A DNA stretch of 64,000 nt from Succinivibrio dextrinosolvens (GCF_011065405.1 NZ_CP047056.1:580747-644746); one strand, 5' to 3'. Shown: positions 8,742 to 17,111, numbered from the stretch's first letter. Notes: generated by a model not told the origin, from the letters alone. Translations and numbers: made by a program.

Positions 8742-8981
8742 TTATACCCATGCTGCAGTGCTCTCATTAGGCAGCTTTATTCCATCATTAACCAGAAAGT
8801 AGATATGCAGAACTGCATGACCTGCATAATAGTAGTCAATATCAGTCATATCTGAGTAAATCTCTCTGGTCTTCGGATTAAAATGCAAAGAGAAATCTGT
8901 CTTTTTAATTCTATCTATTACATGACAGTCCATTGATACCGTTCCGTCTTCATGCAATGTAATGTTTCTTAGCTTAACCAT
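8742..8981 (-). CDS. Small protein, paralog of the protein at 28223-28462
   Basis: The 79-residue product begins VKLRNITLHEDGTVSMDCHV. A homolog of the same length lies 19.5 kb away at 28223-28462, sharing GxxxSMDCHxxD, a DFxL...N.KT.EI.SD.TD core and an AW near the C-terminus. The family is not known to me. Both copies sit next to a metallophosphoesterase gene. The gene is 12 bases downstream of the preceding minus-strand gene and is probably co-transcribed with it. Confidence 0.6.
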   Translation of the reverse strand: MVKLRNITLHEDGTVSMDCHVIDRIKKTDFSLHFNPKTREIYSDMTDIDYYYAGHAVLHIYFLVNDGIKLPNESTAAWV

Positions 8982-8992
8982 AAGGACAGTTC

Positions 8993-9400
8993 CTATTTGA
9001 AATGTTTAACAAACTCGATTACTGTTTTAAGCTCATAATGCAAAGTCTTTTCATCAAGGCATACGCCTTTCTCTCTGTCATACATATGGTTCAGATCCAC
9101 TCCAAGAAAGATTAGGCCTTCAAAAAGATGCTCGTATCTCTTAAGTATCGGAGGAATCTTCTTCTCCCAGGTAATTTCAACTTCCTCAGGAAGTTCTCCG
9201 CTGTTCTCAATAGCAAGATCAACAGCTGTACTGTATTCATTATCAAAAGCGACATATCCGATGTAATAGTCAACAGATCTGTTGGTAAGTCTGGCGGAAA
9301 AACATCTGAAACCGTCTATTGAGAACTCTTTGAACTCAGAAATATCCTTTGCCCAATAGCCATTCTTACTAAACTTACCATTAACTTGAAGTTCTTCCAT
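8993..9400 (-). CDS. Hypothetical protein
   Basis: The product has 135 residues from the preferred ATG at 9400, which has AGGTGG six bases upstream. A start at 9463 would add 21 residues without a better site. The sequence alternates strands and helices (GKFSKNGYWAKDISEFKEFSIDG, YIGYVAFDNEYSTAVDLAIEN) and ends in a helix. I recognise no family. It lies between a shared-promoter gene upstream and the SMDCH-type small gene downstream, so it is likely part of the operon that ends at 6887. Confidence 0.55.
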   Translation of the reverse strand: MEELQVNGKFSKNGYWAKDISEFKEFSIDGFRCFSARLTNRSVDYYIGYVAFDNEYSTAVDLAIENSGELPEEVEITWEKKIPPILKRYEHLFEGLIFLGVDLNHMYDREKGVCLDEKTLHYELKTVIEFVKHFK

Positions 9401-9550
9401 GGTTATCCACCTGTCTATGTTTCTAATGAAAACGAAATTTACTTGTTTCAGTATTACGCCCACGAGTCGATCAAAAAAATTTTAATAATGATTTAGATCT
9501 GGAATGTTCATGTGCTATGGCTTCGATTCTTATCAGTCATCACTCTTTAG

Positions 9551-9790
9551 TTAGATGTACGAGACGTTTTTGGTACAGTTCAAACCGATTTCAATATCTC
9601 TCATAGTCCTTCTAGCGTAAGGTAAGCCAATCTGAAATTTGAAATTAAGACTGTTCTTCTGGAAATGAGGTTGTACGACAATCTCATGTTCTCTTACCTG
9701 CGCTTTTTTAACAACGATAATGCCGTTTTTACGAGCTTCTTCTCGGGCATAGTAGTCTCTAGCAATTAACTCATATATATTTAAATTCAT
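9551..9790 (-). CDS. Small protein, paralog of the protein at 13415-13651
   Basis: The 79-residue product (ATG at 9790; a GTG at 9802 would add four residues) shares K.A.VREHE.VV.PHF, a strand, and a terminal RD.EIGL..TKN.SY with the protein at 13415-13651. Function is unknown. The basic N-terminal helix followed by a strand pair would suit a small DNA- or protein-binding module, but that is inference. It is the first gene behind the shared promoter at 9831-9867. Confidence 0.6.
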   Translation of the reverse strand: MNLNIYELIARDYYAREEARKNGIIVVKKAQVREHEIVVQPHFQKNSLNFKFQIGLPYARRTMRDIEIGLNCTKNVSYI

Positions 9791-9830
9791 AATTATTACC
9801 ACTGTAATTCTTGTTTGAATTTATGTCTTA

Positions 9831-9867
9831 ATTCTAATCAAAGGTACTCTCTGTTTTTATGAGAATG
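9831..9867 (-). promoter_or_regulatory. Shared compound promoter, copy 1
   Basis: On the minus strand the order is CATTCTCA, then TAAAAA, then exactly 17 bases, then TAGAAT. The predicted transcription start is about 35 bases before the ATG at 9790. Five other copies with the same spacing are described at 13690, 16446, 20164, 21331 and 29413. The weak -35 joined to a conserved 8-base box suggests a class II activator or an alternative sigma factor. Confidence 0.7.
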
Positions 9868-9992
9868 AAAATACAGACTTTCTCTAACAATGAATTGATA
9901 TCTGAAATGAAATAAAAGAGGCAAGAATAATCAGCACAAAAAGAGCCGGATCTATAGAACTCACCTAAGAAAACAAATTGAAAGGGGGGAAT

Positions 9993-10298
9993 TTAAAATT
10001 CGTCTGGATAGACTTCTTTTGCTAATGATAAATTATAATTTTTAATAGCTTTTAAACCATGAGAAGCTTTAGAAGCTATAGCTAAACCTGGTAAAAGTGG
10101 ATTCTTTATTGCAATTTTTTTAAATTGCTCCATATCATTTATAAATTTAACAGCTTCATTTGTATTATTAGCAATTTCCTGTTCAGATAATTTAATATCA
10201 TATTTCTTTCTACACTCGAAATAATCCTTCCATTCTTCTTCAGTCATCTGGTTAATAGGAAGATTCCAACCGTTAGGTTTGTGTTCCATGTCAGTCAT
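9993..10298 (-). CDS. Tandem-array protein, unit 1
   Basis: This 101-residue protein is one of five adjacent paralogs. Residues 1-38 are nearly constant (MTDMEHKPNGWNLPINQM, then EEW.DYFECRKKYDI.LS), as are the last ~20 (NLS.AK.VYPDEF), while residues 39-67 differ strongly between units. There is no signal peptide. Each unit has its own ribosome-binding site (GAGAGG-type) and repeats every 320 bases. The family is unknown to me; constant ends with a variable middle suggest a shared scaffold with changing specificity. Confidence 0.65.
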   Translation of the reverse strand: MTDMEHKPNGWNLPINQMTEEEWKDYFECRKKYDIKLSEQEIANNTNEAVKFINDMEQFKKIAIKNPLLPGLAIASKASHGLKAIKNYNLSLAKEVYPDEF

Positions 10299-10312
10299 AC
10301 AAACCTCTCAAA

Positions 10313-10618
10313 CTAGAATTCATCTGGATAAACCTTTTTTGCCCATGATAAATTACATCCTTTTAATCCTTTTAAACCAGAACATGCTTTAGCTGCGATA
10401 GCTAATTCTGGGAAAAGAGGGGTTTTCTTACTTATTTCAATAAATTTTTTTCTATCTTTAAGATATTTATGTGCTTCATCAGATATTGCTTTTCTTTCTT
10501 TGTCAGACAATTTAATATCATATTTTTTTCGGCACTCAAAATAATCCGTCCATTCGTCGTCAGTCATCTGGTTAATTGGCAGATTCCAGCCGTTTGGCTT
10601 ATGCTCCATATCTGTCAT
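10313..10618 (-). CDS. Tandem-array protein, unit 2
   Basis: This unit also encodes 101 residues with the constant N- and C-terminal blocks. The middle reads DKERKAISDEAHKYLKDRKK, unlike its neighbours. The ATG at 10618 is preferred over a GTG six bases upstream because GAGAGG lies five bases before it. Its stop codon is 320 bases from that of unit 1 and 320 from that of unit 3, so the array arose by exact tandem duplication and then diverged in the centre. Confidence 0.65.
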   Translation of the reverse strand: MTDMEHKPNGWNLPINQMTDDEWTDYFECRKKYDIKLSDKERKAISDEAHKYLKDRKKFIEISKKTPLFPELAIAAKACSGLKGLKGCNLSWAKKVYPDEF

Positions 10619-10632
10619 ACACACCTCTCAAA

Positions 10633-10938
10633 CTAGAATTCATCAGGATAAACCGCCTTAGCCCATGAAAGATTAAAATCTTTCATTGATTTAAGTCCAT
10701 GAAAACATTTATAAGTAATAGCAATATTTGGTCTAAGGGGCAATTTTTTTATTTCTTCATAAAATTTATTTTCTTCATTTATATAGTTTCCTATTTCTAA
10801 GCATTTGTTTTTACGTTGGTCAGTGGAGAAACTGATATCAAATTTCTTTCTACACTCGAAATAATCCTTCCACTCTTCGTCAGACATCTGGTTAATTGGA
10901 AGATTCCAGCCATTAGGCTTATGGTCCATGTCGGTCAT
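10633..10938 (-). CDS. Tandem-array protein, unit 3
   Basis: The 101-residue product has the constant ends. Its middle (STDQRKNKCLEIGNYINEEN) and its ITYKCFHGLKSMKDFNL segment are closest to unit 5, whereas units 1, 2 and 4 share a K.-A or KA-type segment there. This pattern implies duplication of more than one unit at a time, or exchange between units. The ATG at 10938 has GCGAGG five bases upstream. Confidence 0.65.
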   Translation of the reverse strand: MTDMDHKPNGWNLPINQMSDEEWKDYFECRKKFDISFSTDQRKNKCLEIGNYINEENKFYEEIKKLPLRPNIAITYKCFHGLKSMKDFNLSWAKAVYPDEF

Positions 10939-10952
10939 ACTCACCTCGCAAT

Positions 10953-11258
10953 CTAGAATTCATCTGGATAGACTTCTTTTGCCCAGGATAAGTTATAATC
11001 TTTTAATGCTTTTAATCCTTCAAAAGCTTTTGATACAATAGCAATGCTTGGTATTAGAGGGATTTTTCTTGATATTTCTATATATTTTCTCTGATCTGCT
11101 CTTACTTTATTAGCTTTTATTAAGTTTTCAGCTATTTCTTTTTCAGATAAATGAATATCATATTTCTTTCGACATTCGAAATACTCTTTCCATTCTTCCT
11201 CAGTCATCTGGTTAATTGGAAGATTCCAGCCGTTTGGCTTGTGTTCCATATCAGTCAT
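10953..11258 (-). CDS. Tandem-array protein, unit 4
   Basis: This 101-residue member has the middle segment EKEIAENLIKANKVRADQRK and the usual constant ends. It lies immediately downstream (on the minus strand) of the IS630 element. Because the element was inserted between units 5 and 4, transcription from the natural upstream start must now cross the transposon to reach units 4 to 1, unless they have another promoter. The ATG at 11258 has GAGAGG five bases upstream. Confidence 0.65.
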   Translation of the reverse strand: MTDMEHKPNGWNLPINQMTEEEWKEYFECRKKYDIHLSEKEIAENLIKANKVRADQRKYIEISRKIPLIPSIAIVSKAFEGLKALKDYNLSWAKEVYPDEF

Positions 11259-11274
11259 ACACACCTCTCAACTA

Positions 11275-12570
11275 GTACATTATTCGCTAATTTCGTTTAC
11301 TAATCTTTATCTGCGAAAGCCCCCTGTATATCTTCTAACTTCCATTGCCATCTATACACTACAGGGGTTTCATTAGTTTCCTTTAGCCATGATTCTATAT
11401 GAGTCTTCAACTCTTCTATAGAATTTACCCTTAGATGTTTTAGACATTGTTTGGCACATTTACTAAAGAAACTCTCAATCAGATTTAACCATGATGCATG
11501 CTTAGGAGTAAAAGTAAATTCAAATCTTTCTGGCTTTGATGCAAGAAATTCCATTACATCTCTACACCTATGTACAGAATGATTATCCAAGATAATGCTT
11601 ATCTTTAAATCCTTATCATATTTATCATCGACTGTTTTTAAGAAGTCAATAAAATCTGCACTTGTATGACTTTTTCTGACCAACCCTATAACTTCACCAC
11701 TCATAAGATCAATCCCAGCTAAAAGAGACAGAGTTCCGTATCTTTTATATTCATAATCTCGACCTACGCATCTTGCTCCAACTGCCGGATTGGGTCTTAA
11801 ATCTGGGGCTATATTGCCAATTGCTTGAATTCCTGGTTTTTCATCATAAGATATAACAACCTCTCCAGACAGTTTTGAGGCACTTACCCCTTCTTCAGTC
11901 TGCTCTCTTGTCATCTGCAAAATCCAGGCAACTCTCTTATACAACAATAAGACCTTCTTTGCTTTTTCTTTAAAATCAGGATCTTTTCTCTCAAGATAAT
12001 ATTTGATCTTATGTGGCTTTATATCGTTGCTATTTAGGATCTCCCAAACAGTTGACTCCTGTACATTAGCAAGACATTCGTGACCTTCATTCATGCAATG
12101 CTTATGTATATAATTGCACAAACTTGTTATTGTCCATAACTGAGAATGTGGACCATCTTTATAATCCTGGGGTAAATGGCATGCAAGCTGGATGATCCAT
12201 GTCCTTGCAGCAACATCAATTACCGGAGGTCTTCCAGAACGAGCTAAATCAGAGAGAGCTGCATCAATATCAAATACAGTCCATTTCTTTAAGACCTTAC
12301 ATATTGTCGGTATTGAAACACCAACCTCTTTGGATATAGTTTCATTAGATTTACCTTGAGAAGCAAGAAGTATAATTTTTGCTCTTTGAACTTTTCTTAC
12401 TTCTTCTGTTCTGGAGTTTGAGAGCTCTTTGATTTTTATTAACTCTTCTTCAGATAATGTTTTGAGAAACTTTTTAGGTCGTGCCATAAGAATACCCCTT
12501 ATATTTACAGTATAGAGGTATTATATCACGATAGTTAAAAATTAGTTAACGAATTTAGCGAATGTTTTAC
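11275..12570 (-). mobile_element. IS630-family insertion sequence with TA target duplication
   Basis: The ends begin GTACATTATTCGCTAATT on the left and GTAAAACATTCGCTAAATT on the right (inverted), alignable over about 33 bases without gaps. TA flanks both sides (11273-11274 and 12571-12572), as expected for this family. Removing the element rebuilds the short junction seen between other array units. The insertion fell in the TAG stop codon of array unit 5, and the first G of the element restores that TAG. Size is 1296 bp with a single transposase gene. Confidence 0.9.
11300..12487 (-). CDS. IS630-family transposase
   Basis: The 395-residue product has an N-terminal helix-turn-helix region (SNETISKEVGVSIPTICKVLKKW) and a DDE catalytic domain: ISYDEKPGIQ, IILDNHSVHR, and HASWLNLIESFFS carrying the final acid. 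The order and spacing match single-ORF IS630/Tc1-mariner transposases, which cut and paste into TA. It is intact, so the element may be active. It lies inside the array of small paralogs. Confidence 0.92.
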   Translation of the reverse strand: MARPKKFLKTLSEEELIKIKELSNSRTEEVRKVQRAKIILLASQGKSNETISKEVGVSIPTICKVLKKWTVFDIDAALSDLARSGRPPVIDVAARTWIIQLACHLPQDYKDGPHSQLWTITSLCNYIHKHCMNEGHECLANVQESTVWEILNSNDIKPHKIKYYLERKDPDFKEKAKKVLLLYKRVAWILQMTREQTEEGVSASKLSGEVVISYDEKPGIQAIGNIAPDLRPNPAVGARCVGRDYEYKRYGTLSLLAGIDLMSGEVIGLVRKSHTSADFIDFLKTVDDKYDKDLKISIILDNHSVHRCRDVMEFLASKPERFEFTFTPKHASWLNLIESFFSKCAKQCLKHLRVNSIEELKTHIESWLKETNETPVVYRWQWKLEDIQGAFADKD

Positions 12571-12879
12571 TAGAATTCATCAGGATAAACTTCTTTTGCC
12601 CAATAAAGATTAAAATCTTTCATAGCTTTTAGACCGTGGAAACATTTATAACTTATTGCCATATTTGGTAATACCGGCATTTTCTTTGATTCTTCAATAA
12701 ATTTTTTTTTCATTAACATGTAAAAAACTCATTATTTTTTCATATTGGGTTTTCTCTTCATCAACAGACAATTTAATATCATATTTCTTTCGACACTCGA
12801 AATAATCCTTCCATTCTTCATCAGTCATCTGGTTAATCGGAAGATTCCATCCATTAGGCTTATGGTCCATGTCGGTCAT
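12570..12879 (-). pseudogene. Tandem-array protein, unit 5, frameshifted in an A9 run
   Basis: The first 58 codons match the array family (MTDMDHKPNGWNLPINQM...). The frame then breaks at nine A residues (T9 at 12702-12710 on the plus strand) and stops after 61 codons. Dropping one A gives KKFIEESKK and continues to YPDEF and a TAG stop at 12570, for 102 residues. The break is therefore a single-base slip. It may be a true frameshift, phase variation, transcriptional slippage, or an assembly error. An AAAGGAG site precedes the ATG. Confidence 0.75.
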
Positions 12880-12949
12880 TGTTGACTCCTTTTAGAATTA
12901 AGTTCTTAGGTACATCAATACTCAAGCTTTTGCAGTAGCCATGTATGAC

Positions 12950-13339
12950 CTAATACCAATAGACTGTGTCTGACTGCGGAATAATGCCGCTGTTATATTT
13001 CTTAACGAGGTTATGAATTACATGACAGGCATAGCAATAATACTGAAAGCCTTTATACTTTCCTTTCTTTTTGTTTTCTTCTAATTCCTCCCGCAGTAGA
13101 CGAGCTCTTTCTAAGTCACCTTCTTCTTCGGCAAGGTCAATAAAGCTCTGATCCATTCTTAAGAGGTCTTCTGCTAGAACAACTATTTCATAGTCACCTT
13201 CCGCAACCTCAGTAAGATCGATTTCTTCATTGATACGATCTATCGTGATTAGCCCTGCTTTCTTATCCTTGTTTCCCTCTGGATAATAGCTATAGTCGAG
13301 TTTTTCTTTTGTCTCTTTGATAAGTTCGTATATAACCAT
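12950..13339 (-). CDS. Hypothetical acidic protein upstream of the tandem array
   Basis: The product has 129 residues from the ATG at 13339 (a GTG at 13351 would add four). It is rich in Glu and Leu and has a long predicted helix (FIDLAEEEGDLERARLLREELEENKKKG). A short region with two Cys follows (QYYCYACHVIHNLVKKYN) and might bind metal, though only two Cys and one His are close together. The family is not recognised. It precedes array unit 5 by 70 bases on the same strand and may share its transcript. Confidence 0.55.
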   Translation of the reverse strand: MVIYELIKETKEKLDYSYYPEGNKDKKAGLITIDRINEEIDLTEVAEGDYEIVVLAEDLLRMDQSFIDLAEEEGDLERARLLREELEENKKKGKYKGFQYYCYACHVIHNLVKKYNSGIIPQSDTVYWY

Positions 13340-13414
13340 TTTAATAATCACTCATCTTTCACGTTATAGTGGTTATCTTCTGGGGCTTACTGAAATTGCA
13401 CCAAACAGGCCGTG

Positions 13415-13651
13415 TTAAGAGTAAGAAATATTTTTGGTGAATCCCAATCCTATTTCAAAATCTCTAACACTCAATCCATTGTTAGGTAATGCAATATCGA
13501 TCTTGCGATTTAAATTAGTGTCGAAATGAGGTTTTACCACTAGTTCATGTTCACGAACTTTTGCCTTAATAACCTTAAGTTCGTTCATGTGTGCAGCTTT
13601 GTAAGCCATTTTATTTGTAAGTTCTGAAAGTACAAATCCTATTGCGTCCAT
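13415..13651 (-). CDS. Small protein, paralog of the protein at 9551-9790
   Basis: The 78-residue product shares KVREHELVVKPHF and RDFEIGLGFTKNISYS with the protein at 9551-9790. An AGAGG site lies close to the ATG. Like its paralog it is the first gene after a copy of the shared promoter, which suggests that promoter and gene were duplicated together. Function is unknown. Confidence 0.6.
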   Translation of the reverse strand: MDAIGFVLSELTNKMAYKAAHMNELKVIKAKVREHELVVKPHFDTNLNRKIDIALPNNGLSVRDFEIGLGFTKNISYS

Positions 13652-13689
13652 AATTACCTCTACACTTCATGTTTGGATTTTATGTTTTA

Positions 13690-13726
13690 ATTTTAACTAT
13701 TAGTTCTATCAGTTTTTATGAGAGTG
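13690..13726 (-). promoter_or_regulatory. Shared compound promoter, copy 2
   Basis: On the minus strand CACTCTCA is followed directly by TAAAAA, 17 bases, then TAAAAT. A second CACTC lies just upstream of the box. The start of transcription is predicted about 30 bases before the ATG at 13651. Same architecture as at 9831. Confidence 0.75.
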
Positions 13727-13852
13727 AAAATATGAGTGAATTTAGAGATTATTCATTCAGCAAAATGAAATGGTCAAATAGCGGTAAGAATCTGTCTAAA
13801 CAGCGATGATAGATATTCCATGGGGCATTAACCTTTTGGGGTAATACTGTGT

Positions 13853-13883
13853 TTAAGGCTTATCGTGTTTTGATAAGCCTTAA
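13853..13883. terminator. Strong hairpin downstream of the 833-residue protein gene
   Basis: TTAAGGCTTATC and GATAAGCCTTAA form 12-bp perfect arms around a 7-base loop. The hairpin lies 21 bases past the stop codon of the minus-strand gene at 13904. No long U-run follows, so termination efficiency is uncertain, but the position is typical. Confidence 0.65.
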
Positions 13884-13903
13884 TCTGCTTTTGTAGTTGA
13901 GAA

Positions 13904-16405
13904 TTAAAACGTTCCTAATGTCTCCCACATACTAGGAACAGTAGTTTTCAATTTGCTGCAGTCATTTGAAAGTTCAGCAAAGATACGGAGTGGATCATCC
14001 ATATATTCAGAAGTATCCAGATAGAACACCCTACCCACGTGCTCATGAAGAAATCTGATGACATCACTTCGTTTGTAGGTTTCAAATTTTATAAAACTTA
14101 ACGAATGGTTTTCTGCTATATATTCATTTTCTTTTAGCGACAGACTTGAGCGTACAACATCGGGAATATCGAAACTGCAGTCGTATAAAAAGTCGTTAAT
14201 GTCCCTGTAAGTTTTTACATTAGTAAATGAATCTGGCAAGTATAGGGAGTATAAAAACTCATCAGAATCAAAAGAGACATAATAAGTTCTGCTGATTTTT
14301 GTTATGTCATCAATTCTAGGATCAGTTGACAGTTTAAGCTCTTTATCCACGTAATTATGTAGTTTTTGCTGAGCCCTGTCAGAAAGATAGGCACTTTCAG
14401 GACAGTAGATTTTTACAACTTTACGTAAAGGAATCGTTTGTAAAGTCAGATCCATTTTTTCTGATACATCAAGCTGTCCGTTAGTGGTTGGATTAGATGC
14501 CAATATAAATTCATTTGCCAGCTCAATACATCCTTTTGTGTTTTCCCAGGTAATCTGCTTTCCTTTTTTATCATTGAGATTATTTAGCTGAGTTAGATAA
14601 GCCCAATAAATAAGGTAATGTTCACCGTTCTGTTGATATACAGAAAGAGGAATGCCTCGTTTCGTTATTTTGAATTCGCAAGCATCATAATATGCTTCAA
14701 TATTACAGATTGCCTTACAGAAAATGTTAGGGCTGATTTTGGTGTAGAGCATTTCGTCTAAATAGTAGAATTTAAACTTGCTCAGATAAGTACGTAGTTT
14801 GTTAATTTCATACTCTGATGCAGACTCTTGGTATACATCTTCTGCTGGAGTAACCTCATAGACAGGTATGATAAGTTTTTTCTCGTACTGCTGAATCAAA
14901 TGCGGACTTGCAATAAAATCTTTTCTTATAAAGCTTTTTACAAACATGAAACGCTGTCTGTCTACAAGTTCCCTAGGTAGTGCATCATCCGGAAGAATAA
15001 TGTGGGACTGATTGAGTCTGTTAAGGAACTCCACATAATTCTTGCACTTAACCAGACTGTATTCTGCGTTCTCACTGTAATAAGTCAGGTTGAAACCCTC
15101 TGGTCCATCCTCACCCCACCCTAGGATATAGTTTGAGTTTTTAAAAAACTCAACACAGGACTTAATCCAATCTTTAGCTTTGTCTTGTGGTGTGCCCCAA
15201 GTTTCGTACTGATAATTGAAACACTCTGTTCTTATATCAGAAGGGATTTTTTTGTAGAACTCTGTTGGCAGCAGCAGATAAAAATCCTCTCTACATAAAT
15301 TTCGGTATGGATTCAAATTGTAAATAGGGTGAGTTGCATACTGATAGAACTCTGTCTCGTTTAAGCCTTTTTCTGTTAGGTTGTGTTTAGTAAGTTTTAG
15401 CTGTTGGATTATGTTTAATGGAATGCTGTCTGTTTCAGCATTTCTATACCATTCAACGTTCTCTCCCTTATAATTGCCGTCAAACCTCAAACCATAAACC
15501 ACATAGTCTGATTCTAAGTCTAACATTTTAAGGTATTTGAAAAGAGTGTCCTGATCTGAATGGTTGTCCTGTATAAACAAGTTCCAATCAAGCTCCTTTG
15601 CGGTTGCATCTCTGATCATAAGAGGTAAAAAGAACAGATAATCGTAATCAGAATCTTCATCAACCTCGTCTATGGAGCAGAATGACAGTTTACATAGAGT
15701 TTTGTTCTGAATGGCTTTTATTAGGCTAATAAGGGTATTTTTATAGGTCTTGTTAAGTATTTCGCTATCTGAATCAGCTTCTTTTAAAATATACTCAATA
15801 CATTGGTCAGCTATTTCATTTCTCTGTTTTTTAGTAACTTCTGGAGATGATTGAAGCTCTCCTTCAAAGTTAATTAGCCCACTGAACAACTTTCTTGCAA
15901 CATCATAATTTCTAAAACCATATCTTATTTGCCGAGATCTAGTCTTATCTATTTTTGGAACAATTTCTAAAGCATCTCGTTCTGTTGGATAAAACAGATG
16001 AAGCAATGCGGACAGGTGTGCGACATCCTTCTCGATGTAGGTAACATTTCTTTTAATCTGATCCTCTGGTGTTCGCACCCTACCGTTTTTATCTGTTTTG
16101 GTTTCATATTTGCCATCCATTAAATATAAAGCAAAGTCGTTTTTGGTCAGACCGCTAGGGGCTAGTAGAAGAAGGATGAAAATCTTGAAAAAGTACACTT
16201 CACTTAAAAGATATTTAATAAAGTCTTTGTGTAATTTTTCTTTGGTTTTCTGTTCAAGCGTTTTTTCGTCAGTGGACTTGTCGTCTTCTTCGGATGAATC
16301 TTCTATATCTTCGATAGAAATCTTGCCGACATATTTGTTAACTAATTCGTCAACTTTTTTATAGATCTTTTTTATGTTATCTGTTTCGATAGAGTCTGTT
16401 GTCAT
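13904..16405 (-). CDS. Large protein of unknown function under the shared promoter
   Basis: The product has 833 residues from the ATG at 16405. A longer frame to 16540 exists but would place the shared promoter inside the coding region, so the shorter start is preferred. An acidic, low-complexity stretch (EDSSEEDDKSTDEK) lies near residues 35-50. A hydrophobic segment (FFKIFILLLLAPSGL) follows near residue 80, perhaps a buried helix rather than a membrane anchor. The rest alternates charged and aromatic residues with no motif I recognise. It is the only gene on its transcript, which ends at the hairpin 13853-13883. Confidence 0.6.
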   Translation of the reverse strand: MTTDSIETDNIKKIYKKVDELVNKYVGKISIEDIEDSSEEDDKSTDEKTLEQKTKEKLHKDFIKYLLSEVYFFKIFILLLLAPSGLTKNDFALYLMDGKYETKTDKNGRVRTPEDQIKRNVTYIEKDVAHLSALLHLFYPTERDALEIVPKIDKTRSRQIRYGFRNYDVARKLFSGLINFEGELQSSPEVTKKQRNEIADQCIEYILKEADSDSEILNKTYKNTLISLIKAIQNKTLCKLSFCSIDEVDEDSDYDYLFFLPLMIRDATAKELDWNLFIQDNHSDQDTLFKYLKMLDLESDYVVYGLRFDGNYKGENVEWYRNAETDSIPLNIIQQLKLTKHNLTEKGLNETEFYQYATHPIYNLNPYRNLCREDFYLLLPTEFYKKIPSDIRTECFNYQYETWGTPQDKAKDWIKSCVEFFKNSNYILGWGEDGPEGFNLTYYSENAEYSLVKCKNYVEFLNRLNQSHIILPDDALPRELVDRQRFMFVKSFIRKDFIASPHLIQQYEKKLIIPVYEVTPAEDVYQESASEYEINKLRTYLSKFKFYYLDEMLYTKISPNIFCKAICNIEAYYDACEFKITKRGIPLSVYQQNGEHYLIYWAYLTQLNNLNDKKGKQITWENTKGCIELANEFILASNPTTNGQLDVSEKMDLTLQTIPLRKVVKIYCPESAYLSDRAQQKLHNYVDKELKLSTDPRIDDITKISRTYYVSFDSDEFLYSLYLPDSFTNVKTYRDINDFLYDCSFDIPDVVRSSLSLKENEYIAENHSLSFIKFETYKRSDVIRFLHEHVGRVFYLDTSEYMDDPLRIFAELSNDCSKLKTTVPSMWETLGTF

Positions 16406-16445
16406 AATCCTATTCTCATAAAATGCTAATTGATTTTTATTTCTG

Positions 16446-16482
16446 ATTATAGGAAATTTTGTTGTCAGTTTTTGTGAGAGTG
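16446..16482 (-). promoter_or_regulatory. Shared compound promoter, copy 3
   Basis: On the minus strand CACTCTCA is followed by CAAAAA, 17 bases, then a perfect TATAAT. The predicted transcript starts about 33 bases before the ATG at 16405. It settles the start of the 833-residue protein. Confidence 0.75.
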
Positions 16483-16599
16483 AATAGATGACAATATTCT
16501 GTGGGAAGAAAGTTAAATTGAATATTAATAACGAAATCATGTTGCAGAAGGTATTATTATTGCCCTAGCCATTAAGAATTATCTGTAAAAATAAAAAAA

Positions 16600-16630
16600 G
16601 CCTAGAGTCAATTCACCAATAACTCTAGGC
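16600..16630 (-). terminator. Intrinsic terminator, minus strand
   Basis: GCCTAGAGT and ACTCTAGGC form a 9-bp stem. On the minus strand the stem is followed by seven U residues, so this is a textbook intrinsic terminator. It is the second of two in a row downstream of the RNA polymerase-like remnant at 16863 and isolates the upstream promoter region of the next minus-strand gene. Confidence 0.75.
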
Positions 16631-16764
16631 ATAATAAATAGTTACACACAATTAAGACAAATAAACACGATTTTTGAGGATAGTTTATTTGTAATAAAGT
16701 GAATGTAATATACAAATAAATGTGATCTAAGTTAACTAATTTTAGCCTTACACTATCTGTAAAC

Positions 16765-16797
16765 CTAAAAAAATAAACCCTAGCATTACTGCTAGGG
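16765..16797 (-). terminator. Intrinsic terminator, minus strand
   Basis: CCCTAGCA and TGCTAGGG (16778-16797) form an 8-bp stem with a four-base loop, followed on the minus strand by TTTATTTTTTT. It lies 66 bases past the stop of the RNA polymerase-like remnant and probably served that gene when it was whole. Confidence 0.7.
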
Positions 16798-16862
16798 CTA
16801 GAAAATGTTAAATAGGTATGATGATCAGGCTTACTAACCACCTCTTCCATTATAGGTCACTA

Positions 16863-17111
16863 TTAGCAAACTGCGTATTCTGACTTCATAATTAATTCAG
16901 GGAGCTTTGGATCAATCTTCTTGAAATTAAACTTTACTCCAAACATTGAGCTTCTAGCTATCTGAGCACAGATATATCTGTATAACTGTCTTAGATCGTT
17001 ACCATAAGTAGGTAATACTCTAAAGCAATCATGGATAGCATAAACCTCAAAGGTATGTTCAGGTAGAGACTCTACAAGCTCATGTATAGCTTTGATTCCT
17101 TTTACTACTAG
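16863..17111 (-). pseudogene. C-terminal remnant of a T7-like single-subunit RNA polymerase
   Basis: An 82-codon open frame without a start reads ...EVYAIHDCFRVLPTYGND... and ends in LPELIMKSEYAVC and a TAA. In T7-type RNA polymerases the catalytic motif C is an HD in a context like ALIHDSFGTIP, about 70 residues before a C-terminus like ILESDFAFA. Spacing and both ends agree, and the HDCF spelling also occurs in linear mitochondrial plasmid enzymes. Upstream codons are full of stops. Two terminators follow. It is a gene relic of a phage or plasmid; the family call is from motif reading. Confidence 0.5.

Noticed and set aside
16406-16540. N-terminal extension of the 833-residue protein
   Set aside because: It contains the shared promoter with a perfect TATAAT, so the coding start must be downstream at 16405.
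16608-16850. Minus-strand frame of 80 codons
   Set aside because: It runs straight through two intrinsic terminators with U-runs, so it cannot be a real gene.
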